Assembly: GCF_030409055.1 (NCBI RefSeq)
Contig: NZ_CP116619.1
Span: forward strand, 2,953,628-3,017,627
Length of the DNA stretch: 64,000 nt
Origin: Trichocoleus desertorum NBK24
GTDB taxonomy: Bacteria; Cyanobacteriota; Cyanobacteriia; FACHB-46
Direction of reading: 5' to 3'
The notes beneath the pieces were generated by a model. That model did not search any database. It saw nothing but the letters and a program-made list of their open reading frames with translations, and was not told the origin of the DNA. A program made the translations under genes and the position numbers. Positions 53,601-63,337 of the stretch are shown one piece after another (position 1 is the stretch's first letter; the number at the start of each line of letters is the position of its first letter).

Positions 53601-55036
53601 GTAATTGCTCAACCCAGTAGCCAATCTGTCTGCTGTGAGGTAAGGGCACGGGAAATGGCATCAAAGGCAGCAATGCCCTGACGCTTCGCAGTGTTGACAA
53701 GCGATCGCACCTGAGCGAATAGCTCCGCTCCCCAGTCCGAGCGGAATCCGTTCGTCACCTTGCGAAAGACGACGCTCCAGCGCAACGCCTGCTCACTGGC
53801 ATTATTGGTTGACGGAATTGTCTCATCCGTCAAAAACAGCAACAGATGAGCCCGAATCTTCTGATAGCGTTTGAGCAACCGCTGTCCCTCGAGCGATTTG
53901 GGTTGCAGATTCAAGATCTCCCGCAGTAAGCCGCGAAATCGAGAGCAATACTGCTGAACGGTTGAGGCAGCCAGGGTGTGTCGTCGCCGTTGCAGGGCAA
54001 TGGCTTTGAGGAGCAGCCATTTCATCCGGGGCGCAAACAACTCATCACCCGCATCCATGGCATACTGACAATCGCGCAGTTGATGGGCTAGACACACTTG
54101 CCAGTCGTGCGCCGGATGGGCGGCCTGGGCACTGAATAAATCAGACACCCAAACCTGTGGTTGATGCCCCGCCATCACGGTATCAATGACCGTTTTGCCA
54201 CGACTGGGACGAATCACGTGCAAACACACCTGGTCGTTCTGAAACACCCATTCCCACTGGTTGGTCCCCTTCACTCGTGCCCCCGTCTCATCACTGCCGA
54301 CGAGACGAGCACTGCGTAAACGTTCGACAATCTTGGCCACCGGGTTTTCTAGCTGAGAGCGCACCCGTTGCAGGAGATTGGCAATCGCTCCTTCGGACAG
54401 GCTGAGACCGTAAAGCTCACTCATCAGCTGGCTCAGCCGTTGATAGCTGATGGCATGGCTGTAACGGAGATAGGTCACTAAACTCACGACACTGGTGCCA
54501 AAGGGAGACCCTGGCTCCAAACCGACTGGAACAGGCGCTTCATACGCCTGCTGACAACACTGGCAAGTCCCACCGTAACGTTCAACCCGGGTGATGTGAG
54601 GAGTCATCGGCGGCAATTCAATGCGTTCGTAAGTCCCGCTCAAGCGTTGTGTTGATAGCTCCACTTCGACCCCACAGTGGGGACAACTCTTGGCTTGGGC
54701 AACGACGACTTGATCCGGTTGTTGGCTCAATTCTCGCCCACCGTTACGGTGACTTCCCGTTTCCTCACCATTGAGGGCAGGGGACTGAGCCCTCCTCTGA
54801 TTTGGCTTGAAGCCCTGAGAAGGAGGCAAACTTGAATTACGGGAGGTTTTCTTGACCCGTTTTTGCTTCAGCTTTTCGACCTCTGAGCGCAACGTTTGCA
54901 ACTCCTGCCACAGCCCTTGAATCAGGGCATCCTTTTCTGCGTGACTCAGTCCAGCGAGAGGGGGCAGTTCCTTCATGGCAAAAGTTTATCATCTTCTACC
55001 AAAGGCGTGCTTAGGTCAACCTAGTTGAGCAATTAC
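53601..55036 (-). mobile_element. IS66-family insertion sequence
   Basis: A 1,436-bp element whose 13-bp ends GTAATTGCTCAAC (53601-53613) and GTTGAGCAATTAC (55024-55036) are exact inverts, starting with the GTAA typical of IS66. The flanks are identical 8-bp duplications, CTAGTCAC (53593-53600 and 55037-55044), the family's length. It carries a single transposase gene and no tnpA/tnpB partners, like other single-gene IS66 relatives. Sharp ends and duplication suggest a recent insertion into an intergenic site. Confidence 0.95.
53609..54976 (-). CDS. IS66-family transposase
   Basis: 455 residues. An N-terminal leucine-zipper-like coiled coil (LWQELQTLRSEVEKLKQKRVK), SSLPPSQGFKPNQRR, a zinc-binding segment (CPHCGVEVEL, then GGTCQCCQQAYEAPVPVGLEPG) and the IS66 catalytic domain with ARLVGSDETGARVKG (first Asp), VWVSDLFSAQ (second Asp) and TNNASEQALRWSVVFRKVTNGFRSDWG (Glu). 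The stop codon lies inside the terminal repeat. It appears intact. Confidence 0.95.
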   Translation of the reverse strand: MKELPPLAGLSHAEKDALIQGLWQELQTLRSEVEKLKQKRVKKTSRNSSLPPSQGFKPNQRRAQSPALNGEETGSHRNGGRELSQQPDQVVVAQAKSCPHCGVEVELSTQRLSGTYERIELPPMTPHITRVERYGGTCQCCQQAYEAPVPVGLEPGSPFGTSVVSLVTYLRYSHAISYQRLSQLMSELYGLSLSEGAIANLLQRVRSQLENPVAKIVERLRSARLVGSDETGARVKGTNQWEWVFQNDQVCLHVIRPSRGKTVIDTVMAGHQPQVWVSDLFSAQAAHPAHDWQVCLAHQLRDCQYAMDAGDELFAPRMKWLLLKAIALQRRRHTLAASTVQQYCSRFRGLLREILNLQPKSLEGQRLLKRYQKIRAHLLLFLTDETIPSTNNASEQALRWSVVFRKVTNGFRSDWGAELFAQVRSLVNTAKRQGIAAFDAISRALTSQQTDWLLG

Positions 55037-55126
55037 CTAGTCACTTATCATAACTTTTATAAAATTTCAGTTAAATCTGTAGTTGGGTCGATAAAGCTAT
55101 CACTGCGGCAGCAACTCACTGGTTAC

Positions 55127-55525
55127 TTACTGATCTGTGTCGTCCAGGTTTACCTTATCGATGAGTTCGTTGACGGTGCCCTGGAAAGCATTTTGAGGCA
55201 CCGTCCACTCTGTAACCGCTGCTAAGGTCAGACTTAAAAGCACTACGCTACTAGCGATCGCCAATAGAGATGGGTTCCTAGCCAAGCCAAAATCTCGTAA
55301 AATCCTCGCGAACGGATGACTCTGTCGGCGTAAGGTGCGGCTATCCGCCAGCCGCTTCAATGTAAATGGGTCACGCACAAAATGACCGCTTCGGCTGACC
55401 ACAAAACGCTCTCGGCATTGCGGACAAGTTAACAGCCCATTCAGCAACCGATGGGGCCTAATTCTGCCTTCACGATGGCAAAGGGGACAGATGACAGCGT
55501 CATGATCAAAAGTGTGAGCATTCAT
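55127..55525 (-). CDS. Zinc-ribbon protein with one membrane helix
   Basis: 132 residues from ATG at 55525, with GGAAAG just upstream. ICPLCHREGRIRPHR and LTCPQCRERFVVSR near residues 12-45 form a four-Cys zinc ribbon; a hydrophobic helix (SLLAIASSVVLLSLTLAAV) spans about 87-105, followed by a short outside tail. Possibly a membrane-bound adaptor. No function recognised. The 326 bp to the ClC gene hold no gene. Confidence 0.7.
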   Translation of the reverse strand: MNAHTFDHDAVICPLCHREGRIRPHRLLNGLLTCPQCRERFVVSRSGHFVRDPFTLKRLADSRTLRRQSHPFARILRDFGLARNPSLLAIASSVVLLSLTLAAVTEWTVPQNAFQGTVNELIDKVNLDDTDQ

Positions 55526-55851
55526 TAGAACTTTCCACTGGCCCAAGAACTACTCAGTACGCTTGCCTGCTAAGGCAGAGAACCTTTCTATCAATCAATA
55601 GTCTTGCTTAGAATTTAGCTGACCGAATCACCCAGCTTACTGAATTCTAAGGAACCTGATTGCAATGCGATATCACTGTAACTTAATCAAGCTGTAACAG
55701 CCTATATGATCTAGACCCCCACCCCTAGGACTGAATACTTCTTGTCTCAGGAACGAGTTTAGTGCTTGTCGTCTACCTGGGAGATCAATCAAAATAAGGA
55801 ATTAGAAGTACATAAAAGTTAAGCTTTATCTAATTTTTCTATTTACTTTCA

Positions 55852-57777
55852 ATGCCTCCGACGCCCGAACCGGATGAGTTGGCTGAGCAATCTACGCCAG
55901 CCCCCTCTGCCTCTCATTTTGCCCATATTTTTAATCGCTTACAACCTGCGCCAGAAACGGTTGTGCTAATTCTGGCTATTCTGATTGGCGGCGGCACCGG
56001 AATGGGAGTCGTCACCTTTCACTATTTGATTGAGCTAATTCATAGCTTAATGCTAGAGGATTTGATGGGGGCGATCGCGCCTTGGGGAGCTTGGACGCTG
56101 GCTTGTGTCCCTATGCTAGGGGGTGTGATCGTGGGCTTTATGCGATGGCGCTGGCGGGACTTTGGCCCAGGGATTTCCTCTCTCATCGCCGCTACCCAAG
56201 GGAAACGAGAGCTATCTCCCATTAGACCCGTAACCAAGATGGTGGCTGCATCAGTGTCTTTGGGCACCGGAGCTTCCTTAGGCCCAGAAGGCCCAAGTGT
56301 AGAGATTGGTGCTAACTTTGGCATTTTGCTCGGTCAAATCTTGCAAGTCTCTCAAGAGCGACAGCGGCTTTTGCTCGGAGCAGGGGCAGCGGCAGGACTG
56401 GCCGCAGGATTCAATGCGCCGATCGCAGGTGTATTCTTTGCCCTCGAAGTTGTCTTAGGCACTACCTTTGCCACTTCAGCCGTGAGTGTCGTGCTCTTAG
56501 CGGCGGTGGTCTCAGCTTTAATCGCGCAAATTGGCTTGGGGGCGCAACCTGCCTTTGCCTTGCCCGCCTATGACGTGCGTAGCCCTCTAGAGTTGCCGCT
56601 TTATCTCGGTTTAGGGCTATGCGCCAGTTTGGTCTCGGTGACTTATACCCAAACCATCAAGCTTGCTCAAGCCTTCTTTCGGGGTCAAATTCCAGGGTCA
56701 GTTTGGATGAACCGTATTCCCAATCCAGTTCATCCCGTCATCGGTGGAGCCTGTGTCGGGTTAGTCGCGCTTGCCTTGCCCCAAACCTTGGGCATCGGTT
56801 ATGAAACCATTGAGGCTTTGCTCCGAGATGTAGAATTCTCGCTGCCTCTATTGCTGTTACTGCTGGGTTTCAAACTCGCTCTGACGGCTCTCAGTTTGGG
56901 CAGTGGTTTAGTGGGGGGTATATTCGCCCCGGCGATGTTTTTAGGGGCGGTGTTGGGCGCAAGTTATGGCAAAATTCTGGCTTTGATCCTGCCCACAGCC
57001 GCGATTAATATTGCTGCTCCGCCTGCTTATGCAATGGTCGGGATGGCCGCTGTTTTAGCAGGTAGCGTCCGAGCCCCACTCACAGCGATTTTGCTGCTGT
57101 TTGAACTGACGCGAGACTACCGAATTGTCTTGCCGTTGATGGCTGCTGTTGGCTTGAGTGTCTGGGTCATTGAGTCGCTCAAACCGATTTCGACTCAGGG
57201 CTTGGACTTGAAGCAAATGGGTGTCAACGTAGAACCCGATCAAAGTCAGGAAGCGCTAAAGCACTTAACCGTGGAAGATGCAATGCAACCCTCCCCGTTA
57301 ATTTTGCCTGACTCTCTATCGGTTCTAGAAGCTAGTCACATCTTGCTGAACCAACATCTACATAGTGCTTTGCTAGTAGATACGGCAGGAGAACTGATGG
57401 GGATTGTGACGCTGCAAGACATCAATCGAGCACTAGCCGCTTTACGAGTGCCTGAAAACCTGCCGCCAAGCGCTTTACCAGTTCAATCGCTAGAAACTCA
57501 GCCCGTCAGTGAAATTTGTACGAGTGAGCTGTTATATGCCTACAAAGATGAATTAGTCACAGAAGCGATCGATCGCATGGCCGCGAGAGGTTTACGTCAA
57601 TTGCCAGTGGTCGATCGAGAGCAACCTCATCAAATTCTAGGGCTGTTAGAACAGGAGAAAATTGCCCTCGCTTGCAGCTTAGCTACGACTCGCAAAGCTC
57701 TGCATCAACATCTAAAGACTGCTTTAGATCAAGACACTGAAAAGCTGGCTCTACCCACAGTAAAGCAGCCCGCTTAA
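55852..57777 (+). CDS. ClC-family chloride channel/antiporter with CBS domains
   Basis: 641 residues. The ClC core (about 30-450) has GTGASLGPEGPSVEIGANFG (selectivity filter, near 138-158), GFNAPIAGVFFALEV and LGSGLVGGIFAPAMFLGAVLG. Two CBS domains follow (DAMQPSPLILPDS near 478 and EICTSELLYAYKDELVTEA near 560), which usually bind nucleotides and gate transport. The conserved gating Glu in GPEGP is present, as in antiporters and channels alike; the proton-glutamate was not checked. Acts in the cell or thylakoid membrane. Confidence 0.93.
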   Translation: MPPTPEPDELAEQSTPAPSASHFAHIFNRLQPAPETVVLILAILIGGGTGMGVVTFHYLIELIHSLMLEDLMGAIAPWGAWTLACVPMLGGVIVGFMRWRWRDFGPGISSLIAATQGKRELSPIRPVTKMVAASVSLGTGASLGPEGPSVEIGANFGILLGQILQVSQERQRLLLGAGAAAGLAAGFNAPIAGVFFALEVVLGTTFATSAVSVVLLAAVVSALIAQIGLGAQPAFALPAYDVRSPLELPLYLGLGLCASLVSVTYTQTIKLAQAFFRGQIPGSVWMNRIPNPVHPVIGGACVGLVALALPQTLGIGYETIEALLRDVEFSLPLLLLLLGFKLALTALSLGSGLVGGIFAPAMFLGAVLGASYGKILALILPTAAINIAAPPAYAMVGMAAVLAGSVRAPLTAILLLFELTRDYRIVLPLMAAVGLSVWVIESLKPISTQGLDLKQMGVNVEPDQSQEALKHLTVEDAMQPSPLILPDSLSVLEASHILLNQHLHSALLVDTAGELMGIVTLQDINRALAALRVPENLPPSALPVQSLETQPVSEICTSELLYAYKDELVTEAIDRMAARGLRQLPVVDREQPHQILGLLEQEKIALACSLATTRKALHQHLKTALDQDTEKLALPTVKQPA

Positions 57778-57867
57778 ATGGCAAAGCGAGCTGCTCAAAA
57801 ATTAATTTCATCTCAGATTGATGGCTTAACTTGATGAATTGCCCTGGAGGTAATTCATTTGCTCCTG

Positions 57868-57981
57868 CTACTTTTTGCTTTTGGTCGTCCAAACACTAGT
57901 AAACATCATCAACATGCCCCCCACGAGGATAGCGATCGCTAGTGTGGCGGCAGATAAATTCATCCAATCAATATTTTCCAT
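57868..57981 (-). CDS. 37-residue single-helix membrane protein, unassigned
   Basis: MENIDWMNLSAATLAIAILV, then GGMLMMFTSVWTTKSKK: one membrane helix (about 9-28) with a charged basic end, the shape of a small photosynthetic or NDH-1 subunit. It does not match the PsbM, PsbN, PsbY, PetG, PetL, PetM, PetN or PsaM sequences I remember. An NDH-1 small subunit (NdhP or NdhQ type) is possible. No clear ribosome site before the ATG, which lowers certainty. Confidence 0.65.
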   Translation of the reverse strand: MENIDWMNLSAATLAIAILVGGMLMMFTSVWTTKSKK

Positions 57982-58156
57982 GGGAGGAATTTACACAGGA
58001 ATTACTACTAGAAGCTTAATGTAAAAGTCAAGCAAGAGTGCCTTGATTAATTACTCTTGCGGGAACTCTAATCAGAGATTCTATCGACTCCAGCGATCCT
58101 AACCTCATTAGCAACAGAATTGCTTCTCAAGCTTCAGAATTGAGGAATCAAGAAAC

Positions 58157-58552
58157 TTAAGAGGCCGCTTCTTGCTCTTGGATGTCAAGCTGACGCAGAT
58201 GAATGTGTTTGCGGCCCAGAGAAATTTCAAATTCATCCCCTGGGTGGAGATCCATTTGCTTAGTGTAAGCAGAGCCAATCAGTAAATTTCCATTAGACTG
58301 AACGCTGATGCGGTAGCTAGCGCTGCGTCCACCCCGACCGTTCCCATTTTGCTTGCCGTCTAACTCAATTCCCTCTGCATCAATGAGGGCATTCAGAAAT
58401 TTCATCATGTTGACACGCTCTACACCACTTTTTGTTTGGGTGTAGTAGCCACATGCTTTCGCTTTATCTTCTTTGCTAAGAGTCTCTAGCTCTTTTACTT
58501 TTTTGAGTAGAGCTTCACCTGTCAGAGGTTCAATTTTTTTCTTTTTAGTCAT
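58157..58552 (-). CDS. cyAbrB1-type transcriptional regulator (CalA-like)
   Basis: 131 residues from ATG at 58552: TKKKKIEPLTGEALLKKVKE, then KDKAKACGYYTQTKSGVERVNMMKFLNALIDAEGIELDG, and the C-terminal AbrB-like strand region YRISVQSNGNLLIGSAYTKQ, then LHPGDEFEISLGRKHIHLRQL. Proteins this close to the pattern are the essential cyAbrB1 regulators, called CalA in Anabaena. It is paralogous to the gene at 33446. It lies divergent from an Rrf2 gene across a 502-bp gap. Confidence 0.92.
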   Translation of the reverse strand: MTKKKKIEPLTGEALLKKVKELETLSKEDKAKACGYYTQTKSGVERVNMMKFLNALIDAEGIELDGKQNGNGRGGRSASYRISVQSNGNLLIGSAYTKQMDLHPGDEFEISLGRKHIHLRQLDIQEQEAAS

Positions 58553-59054
58553 CAACTTGAATCTAAAAGAATTACCAAGAGGAGCAGATTACTTCTTGCT
58601 GCTGATGCCAAGACATAAAAATCTAAGCTGCGTATCAGCATGTAAAACTATACTACACTGCTAGAGCGAGGTTGTTTACACTATCTATTGATTTTAAGAA
58701 GTAATTTTTTTGATTGAGTACTTGTATTTCATATTTACGAAGTAAGGCTGATGTCTAAATTTAGTAGATAAGTCTTACAAGTGCAGATTAGATTGGTAAA
58801 AGGTACCATTTTACAGTTGATTCGGTCGGTCGTAACTGCAACTATTTAATACCTGCAATCAGATTGGTATACGAATTGATAATGCAGTGCCTAGTGAATA
58901 ATTTAGGAATAGTCTAGGCTACCTCAGCCAAAAACTTAAAATTATTAAAGCAGAGCTTGCTTCGGTAGAGTTAACGTAAATTACTGCATCTTACTATTAA
59001 GAGTGACCTTTGAATTGAAGACCCGTTATCTCTTTTGATCAGGTTTTTGGAACC
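58553..59054. other. Long AT-rich intergenic region between divergent cyabrB1 and Rrf2 genes
   Basis: 502 bp with no reading frame that I trust. Presumably contains both promoters and long 5' leaders; I could not define boxes or hairpins. Confidence 0.5.
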
Positions 59055-59498
59055 ATGAAGCTAACAACCCGTGGTCATTACAGCGTCAAAGCTCTGTTAG
59101 ATTTAAGCTTGCAACCGGGTTACGGTCCTACCTCCGTCAATGCGATCGCCCGTCGCCAAGATTTGCCTGCCCCTTATCTAGAAAAGCTATTGATTGAGAT
59201 GCGTCGAGCGGGGTTGGTGAACTCACTCCGGGGGGCTCAAGGAGGCTACCAGCTAGCGCGATCGCCTGCCCAAATCTCTCTAGGGCAAATCTTGGAAGCG
59301 GTCGGTGAAACGGTTGAACCCTTGCCACGCTACGCCCCAGATGCAGAGCAAGCCGAAGATTGGGTGACATTTACCCTCTGGAATCGCTTACATCAAAAGT
59401 TGAGAGAGGCGCTATACAGTATTTCCTTAGAAGACCTTTACTATGATGCCCGAAGCTGGCAAGCATCTCAAGGAGAATCGACAAGTTTTGTCGTTTAG
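59055..59498 (+). CDS. Rrf2-family transcriptional regulator
   Basis: 147 residues. MKLTTRGHYSVKALLDLSLQ, VNAIARRQDLPAPYLEKLLIEMRRAGLVNSLRGAQGGYQLARSP is the Rrf2 winged helix with its recognition helix near 32-48 and wing with RGAQGGY. The cluster-binding Cys triad of IscR/NsrR (near 92-106) is absent: the region reads GETVEPLPRYAPDAEQ with no Cys. So it senses something else, or nothing by iron-sulfur. Close to the cyanobacterial Slr0846-type regulators. Confidence 0.9.
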   Translation: MKLTTRGHYSVKALLDLSLQPGYGPTSVNAIARRQDLPAPYLEKLLIEMRRAGLVNSLRGAQGGYQLARSPAQISLGQILEAVGETVEPLPRYAPDAEQAEDWVTFTLWNRLHQKLREALYSISLEDLYYDARSWQASQGESTSFVV

Positions 59499-59507
59499 CT
59501 TGGTTTG

Positions 59508-59551
59508 AAAAAAAGAAGGAGCCAACCACTTTTCAGTTAGGTGTTGACTCC
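59508..59551 (-). terminator. Terminator after the Trypco1-like gene
   Basis: On the minus strand GGAGTCAACAC (59551-59541) pairs with GTGGTTGGCTCC (59529-59518) with slight bulges, followed by a TTCTTTTTTT run. It lies between the convergent Rrf2 and Trypco1-like genes. Confidence 0.55.
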
Positions 59552-59655
59552 CATATCAGCTCTGTCAGCAAGCTAGGTAAAATTTAATACTAGCTACGCT
59601 TAGAAGCTGCACAAGTTTGATAGGGCTGCATCAGCAAGGTCTTTACTAAACTGGA

Positions 59656-60207
59656 CTAAACTGGCTGCCTAAACTGGTTGTGATGGTTGTGAATTTGGCG
59701 GCTAACTTCTTCATAAGCTGCTCCGTTTACTGGCTCATTCACCTGCCTCTTGGCTGCACCGTTGATCTGCCTATTCACAGATTCATCGATTGGGTTTTCC
59801 TCTGACTCTTCCCCTGGATTGTTGTAAGAGCACTTAACTGTAATTTTCATGCTGCTTTGGGCTTTGCCATTGGCGATGTAGGGCACGCCTGCGTCTGCAC
59901 TAAAATTAATGCCAAATTCTAGGGTGACTTCGTCAATGTTGCCAGCCCCAAAGTTTTTGAAGGCGTTTAGCGTATAAGCGGTGTAGCTGCGGAGGGTATT
60001 CTGCACCATCTGCATTGAGCTATGGGAACTCATAGATTTAGCGGCAGCACCAGGCCATCCCTTTTGTACCCTCTTCTGTTCACCTTCTTCGCTGTTTTCG
60101 GTGTATGAAGTGTCAGAAATCGGAGAATTCTCAACGTTTTCCTGAGCTTCGATGTAGATGATTGTGCCGTCGTCAGACTGAATAGGAACGAGTTGATGGG
60201 AGGACAT
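59656..60207 (-). CDS. Trypco1-like (CU044_2847 family) protein
   Basis: 183 residues. IQSDDGTIIYIEAQE at the N-terminus and YTLNAFKNFGAGNIDEVTLEFGI, then NFSADAGVPYIANGKAQSSMKITVKCSY near 78-128, resemble the Trypsin-co-occurring domain 1, a small beta-rich domain often encoded with trypsin-like proteases in bacterial conflict or signalling systems. The tail (130-183) is polar with repeated NxxVN and QxN patterns. No protease gene is next to it. The family call is from pattern memory, so moderate. Confidence 0.6.
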   Translation of the reverse strand: MSSHQLVPIQSDDGTIIYIEAQENVENSPISDTSYTENSEEGEQKRVQKGWPGAAAKSMSSHSSMQMVQNTLRSYTAYTLNAFKNFGAGNIDEVTLEFGINFSADAGVPYIANGKAQSSMKITVKCSYNNPGEESEENPIDESVNRQINGAAKRQVNEPVNGAAYEEVSRQIHNHHNQFRQPV

Positions 60208-60306
60208 AGTAATTAAACTTCCTGCGAGAGTAGATGCATCTGTTGATTGTGCCTAAAAAAGCCAGGTACACTCCGATGGGCTACACCCCTTCTCGACCTT
60301 ATTGGC

Positions 60307-61365
60307 ATGACTTCAGGAGTATCTTTTTTTAGCTCTTTCTTCGCAGCTTTAGAATCATTCACCGCACCATCTACGATCGCCCTTTTAGTGTTAGCGATCG
60401 CGGCTTTGATTGATTACATCATCGGAGATCCTTGGGGCTGGCCTCATCCAGTGCGAGTCATGGGCTGGGCGATCGCTTGTTACCAAAAAATAGTATTTCG
60501 TTACCTCAAGTCACCCCTGGGGGAGCGAGTAGCAGGAGTGATTTTGGGGCTTGGTCTAGTTGCTGGTAGCGGCTGGGTTGGTTGGGCGATCGCGGCAGGT
60601 ACCACTTGGATTCATGCAGGGCTAGGAGTCGCCGTTCAAAGCATTCTGTTGGCCTCTTGTTTTGCGGGGCGGAGTTTGAGATCTGCGGCTGAAGATGTGA
60701 TGCAGCCTTTATCCAACGGAGATTTGGTTCAGGCACGCACTCAACTGAGCTTTTATGTAGGACGAGACACGGAAAATTTATCAGAACTGGAAGTGTTACG
60801 AGCTGTACTAGAAACCGTCACAGAGAATGCCACAGATGGGGTGATGGCTCCCCTGTTTTACGCCTTACTGGGTGCCGCTTTACCTGGAGTCGGAGTAGTG
60901 CCCTTAGCGATCGCCTATAAAGCTGCCAGCACCTTAGACTCAATGGTGGGCTACAGAGAAGCACCCTACACTCACTTGGGTTGGTTTAGTGCCCAGATGG
61001 AAGATCGCTTGACTTGGCTCCCCTGCCGCCTAGTCGTGCTGACTCTGGCCTTGCTCTCCAGAAAACCAGGATATGTGTGGCGGATCTGCCGAAGAGACGC
61101 GATCGCCGATGCTAGCCCTAATTCTGGCTGGAGTGAGTGTGCCTATGCGGCAGTTTTGGGTGTGCAAGTGGGAGGCATCAATTGGTATCGCGGGGTTGCC
61201 AAACCCAAACCCTTGCTAGGAGAGCCAATCCACGCCACTACACCCGAACGAATTTACCAAGCCTTGCAACTGACCCGCATCAGCTTTTTGCTTTGGTTAG
61301 GATTGGGAATTTTTAGTTTAAGTCTGTGGTCTGGAATAGTTTTCTCTAGAGGCCAGTTGCCCTAA
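60307..61365 (+). CDS. cbiB: Adenosylcobinamide-phosphate synthase
   Basis: 352 residues from ATG at 60307; the frame is open 20 codons earlier, but homologues begin near here. A multi-pass membrane enzyme of cobalamin synthesis that attaches the aminopropanol linker to adenosylcobyric acid. DYIIGDPWGWPHPVRVMGWAI near 37-58, LSFYVGRDTENLSELEVLRAVLETVTENATDGVMAPLFY near 150-188 and YKAASTLDSMVGYR near 208 are the classical CbiB/CobD motifs. Followed by pyrR 57 bp later. Confidence 0.94.
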   Translation: MTSGVSFFSSFFAALESFTAPSTIALLVLAIAALIDYIIGDPWGWPHPVRVMGWAIACYQKIVFRYLKSPLGERVAGVILGLGLVAGSGWVGWAIAAGTTWIHAGLGVAVQSILLASCFAGRSLRSAAEDVMQPLSNGDLVQARTQLSFYVGRDTENLSELEVLRAVLETVTENATDGVMAPLFYALLGAALPGVGVVPLAIAYKAASTLDSMVGYREAPYTHLGWFSAQMEDRLTWLPCRLVVLTLALLSRKPGYVWRICRRDAIADASPNSGWSECAYAAVLGVQVGGINWYRGVAKPKPLLGEPIHATTPERIYQALQLTRISFLLWLGLGIFSLSLWSGIVFSRGQLP

Positions 61366-61422
61366 ACTTTGCCTAAGCCGCTTAGCGTGTTTCTGGCGAA
61401 TACAGCTCCTAGTAGAAACTTT

Positions 61423-61980
61423 ATGGCCTCTGAAATCATAGAAATTCTCTCAGCCGAGGAATTGCGTCGGACTTTGACCCGACTGGCCTCTCAAATTGTC
61501 GAAAAAGCGAGTGATTTGCCTCAGCTGGTTTTACTAGGGATTCGCACCAGAGGTGTGCCCTTGGCTCACGCCTTAGCGCGACAAATCGAGGTTCTAGAGC
61601 AGGTAAAAGTGCCAGTAGGAGCTTTGGATATCACGTTTTATCGAGATGATTTAGATGAAATTGGGGTGCGTACCCCCGATAAAACTGATATTCCCTTTGA
61701 TCTAGCTGGGAAAACAGTGGTTTTAGTAGATGACGTGATCTATAAGGGGCGCACGATTCGAGCGGCTCTGAATGCAGTGAATGATTATGGTAGACCTCCA
61801 GAAATTTGGCTAGCCGTTTTAGTCGATCGCGGCCATCGAGAGTTGCCGATTCACCCAGATTTCACTGGGAAAAAACTACCCACCGCGAAAGAAGAGAAAG
61901 TGAAAGTCTACCTGCAAGACTTGGATGGTCGAGATGGGGTAGAGCTGGTTCCTCGCAAGCCTGATAGTTGGGGTGGCTAA
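61423..61980 (+). CDS. pyrR: PyrR (pyr attenuation protein / uracil phosphoribosyltransferase)
   Basis: 185 residues from ATG at 61423; the frame extends 18 codons up. [22 protein letters not shown] opens the fold. [20 protein letters not shown] and the PRPP loop [19 protein letters not shown] (near 100-118) are diagnostic; [20 protein letters not shown] near 142 is the RNA/UMP-contact stretch of PyrR. It can regulate pyrimidine genes through mRNA binding and makes UMP from uracil. I see no pyr attenuator leader in the window. Confidence 0.93.
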   Translation: MASEIIEILSAEELRRTLTRLASQIVEKASDLPQLVLLGIRTRGVPLAHALARQIEVLEQVKVPVGALDITFYRDDLDEIGVRTPDKTDIPFDLAGKTVVLVDDVIYKGRTIRAALNAVNDYGRPPEIWLAVLVDRGHRELPIHPDFTGKKLPTAKEEKVKVYLQDLDGRDGVELVPRKPDSWGG

Positions 61981-62118
61981 TTCCCTGGATGGCTTGATTG
62001 CTGAACTCAATTGCTGAATAGCGGGATGTTGAATAGAGGGAAGTGTCTGGAGTGCTGCCATCCACGGTATTCTGATCAAGACTTCCCTTTTGCTTGCCCC
62101 ATTGGTCCCTTGTGAACT

Positions 62119-63168
62119 GTGAACGCGCCCCTCACGTCCCCCACCGAAACCCAATCCCGCAAAGCAGATCACATCCGTATCTGTTTGGATGAAAATGTGC
62201 AATGCCATCAGGCAACAAATGGACTAGAGCGCTATCGCTTTACCCATTGCTGTTTGCCAGAGATTGACCGCAGCGAGATTAACCTCACGACTCAATTTCT
62301 GGGTAAACCACTGGCGGCTCCCTTGCTGATTTCCTCCATGACAGGCGGCACAGAGCTAGCCAAAACGATTAATTATCGCTTAGCCACCGTCGCGCAGCAC
62401 TACAAAATCGCGATGGGGGTTGGTTCCCAGCGGGTTGCGGTGGAGAACCCAGAAGTTGCGCCGACTTTTAATGTGCGATCGCTCGCCCCCGATATTTTGC
62501 TATTCGCGAACCTGGGCGCGGTGCAACTGAACTACAGCTACGGTCTCGACCAATGTTTGCGGGTGATTGATTGGCTAGAAGCCGATGCTCTGATTCTGCA
62601 CCTGAATCCGCTGCAAGAGTGTGTGCAGACCAAAGGCGACACTAACTTCCGAGGCTTACTTGCTAAAATTGCCACGCTTTGCCAGAAATTGCCCGTCCCC
62701 GTGATCGCCAAAGAAGTGGGCAATGGCATCTCGGCCACAATGGCGCAAAAGCTGATTGAGGCTGGAGTGCAAGCCATCGATGTGGCAGGTGCAGGCGGGA
62801 CTTCCTGGGCCAAAGTGGAGAGTGAACGGGCTACAGATGCCAAACAACGACGTTTAGGGGCGACTTTTGCCGAGTGGGGTTTGCCCACCGCAGAATGCAT
62901 CACCACCATCCGGGCGATCGCCCCTACCATTCCTCTGATCGCTTCCGGTGGTTTGCGCGATGGCTTAGAAGTGGCTAAAGCGATCGCCTTAGGTGCAGAT
63001 TTGGCAGGTTTGGCCCAACCTTTTTTGCAGGCGGCTTGTGAGTCAGAAACAGCTTTGGCGGAACTGGCCGAGGTGCTGATTGCCGAGATCGAAACGGTGC
63101 TTTTCTGTACAGGCAACCCCACTATCGAAGCGCTCAGGCGATCGCAAGCTTTGGAATTAAAGGCGTAA
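62119..63168 (+). CDS. fni: Type 2 isopentenyl-diphosphate delta-isomerase
   Basis: 349 residues. This FMN- and NADPH-dependent enzyme interconverts IPP and DMAPP, the isoprenoid building blocks. [18 protein letters not shown] at the N-terminus, [13 protein letters not shown] near 75, [11 protein letters not shown] near 103, [17 protein letters not shown] near 162, [13 protein letters not shown] near 226 and [21 protein letters not shown] near 277 follow the family's TIM barrel order. GTG start at 62119. Type 2 isomerase is the usual form in cyanobacteria. Confidence 0.96.
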   Translation: MNAPLTSPTETQSRKADHIRICLDENVQCHQATNGLERYRFTHCCLPEIDRSEINLTTQFLGKPLAAPLLISSMTGGTELAKTINYRLATVAQHYKIAMGVGSQRVAVENPEVAPTFNVRSLAPDILLFANLGAVQLNYSYGLDQCLRVIDWLEADALILHLNPLQECVQTKGDTNFRGLLAKIATLCQKLPVPVIAKEVGNGISATMAQKLIEAGVQAIDVAGAGGTSWAKVESERATDAKQRRLGATFAEWGLPTAECITTIRAIAPTIPLIASGGLRDGLEVAKAIALGADLAGLAQPFLQAACESETALAELAEVLIAEIETVLFCTGNPTIEALRRSQALELKA

Positions 63169-63337
63169 CTCACCTTTCAACCTGAGTTTGGGCATGCTGA
63201 AAGAGCGGCGGCTTCCTGAGAGAGCAATTAGCATAGAGGAATGTTTTAGGCACCTAGCTAAAGCTTGACTGAGTTGATTTCTTCTTAAAGAATGATGCTT
63301 GCCGAGGCGCTATTCACTTTTGCCAGGAATTCTCTCA

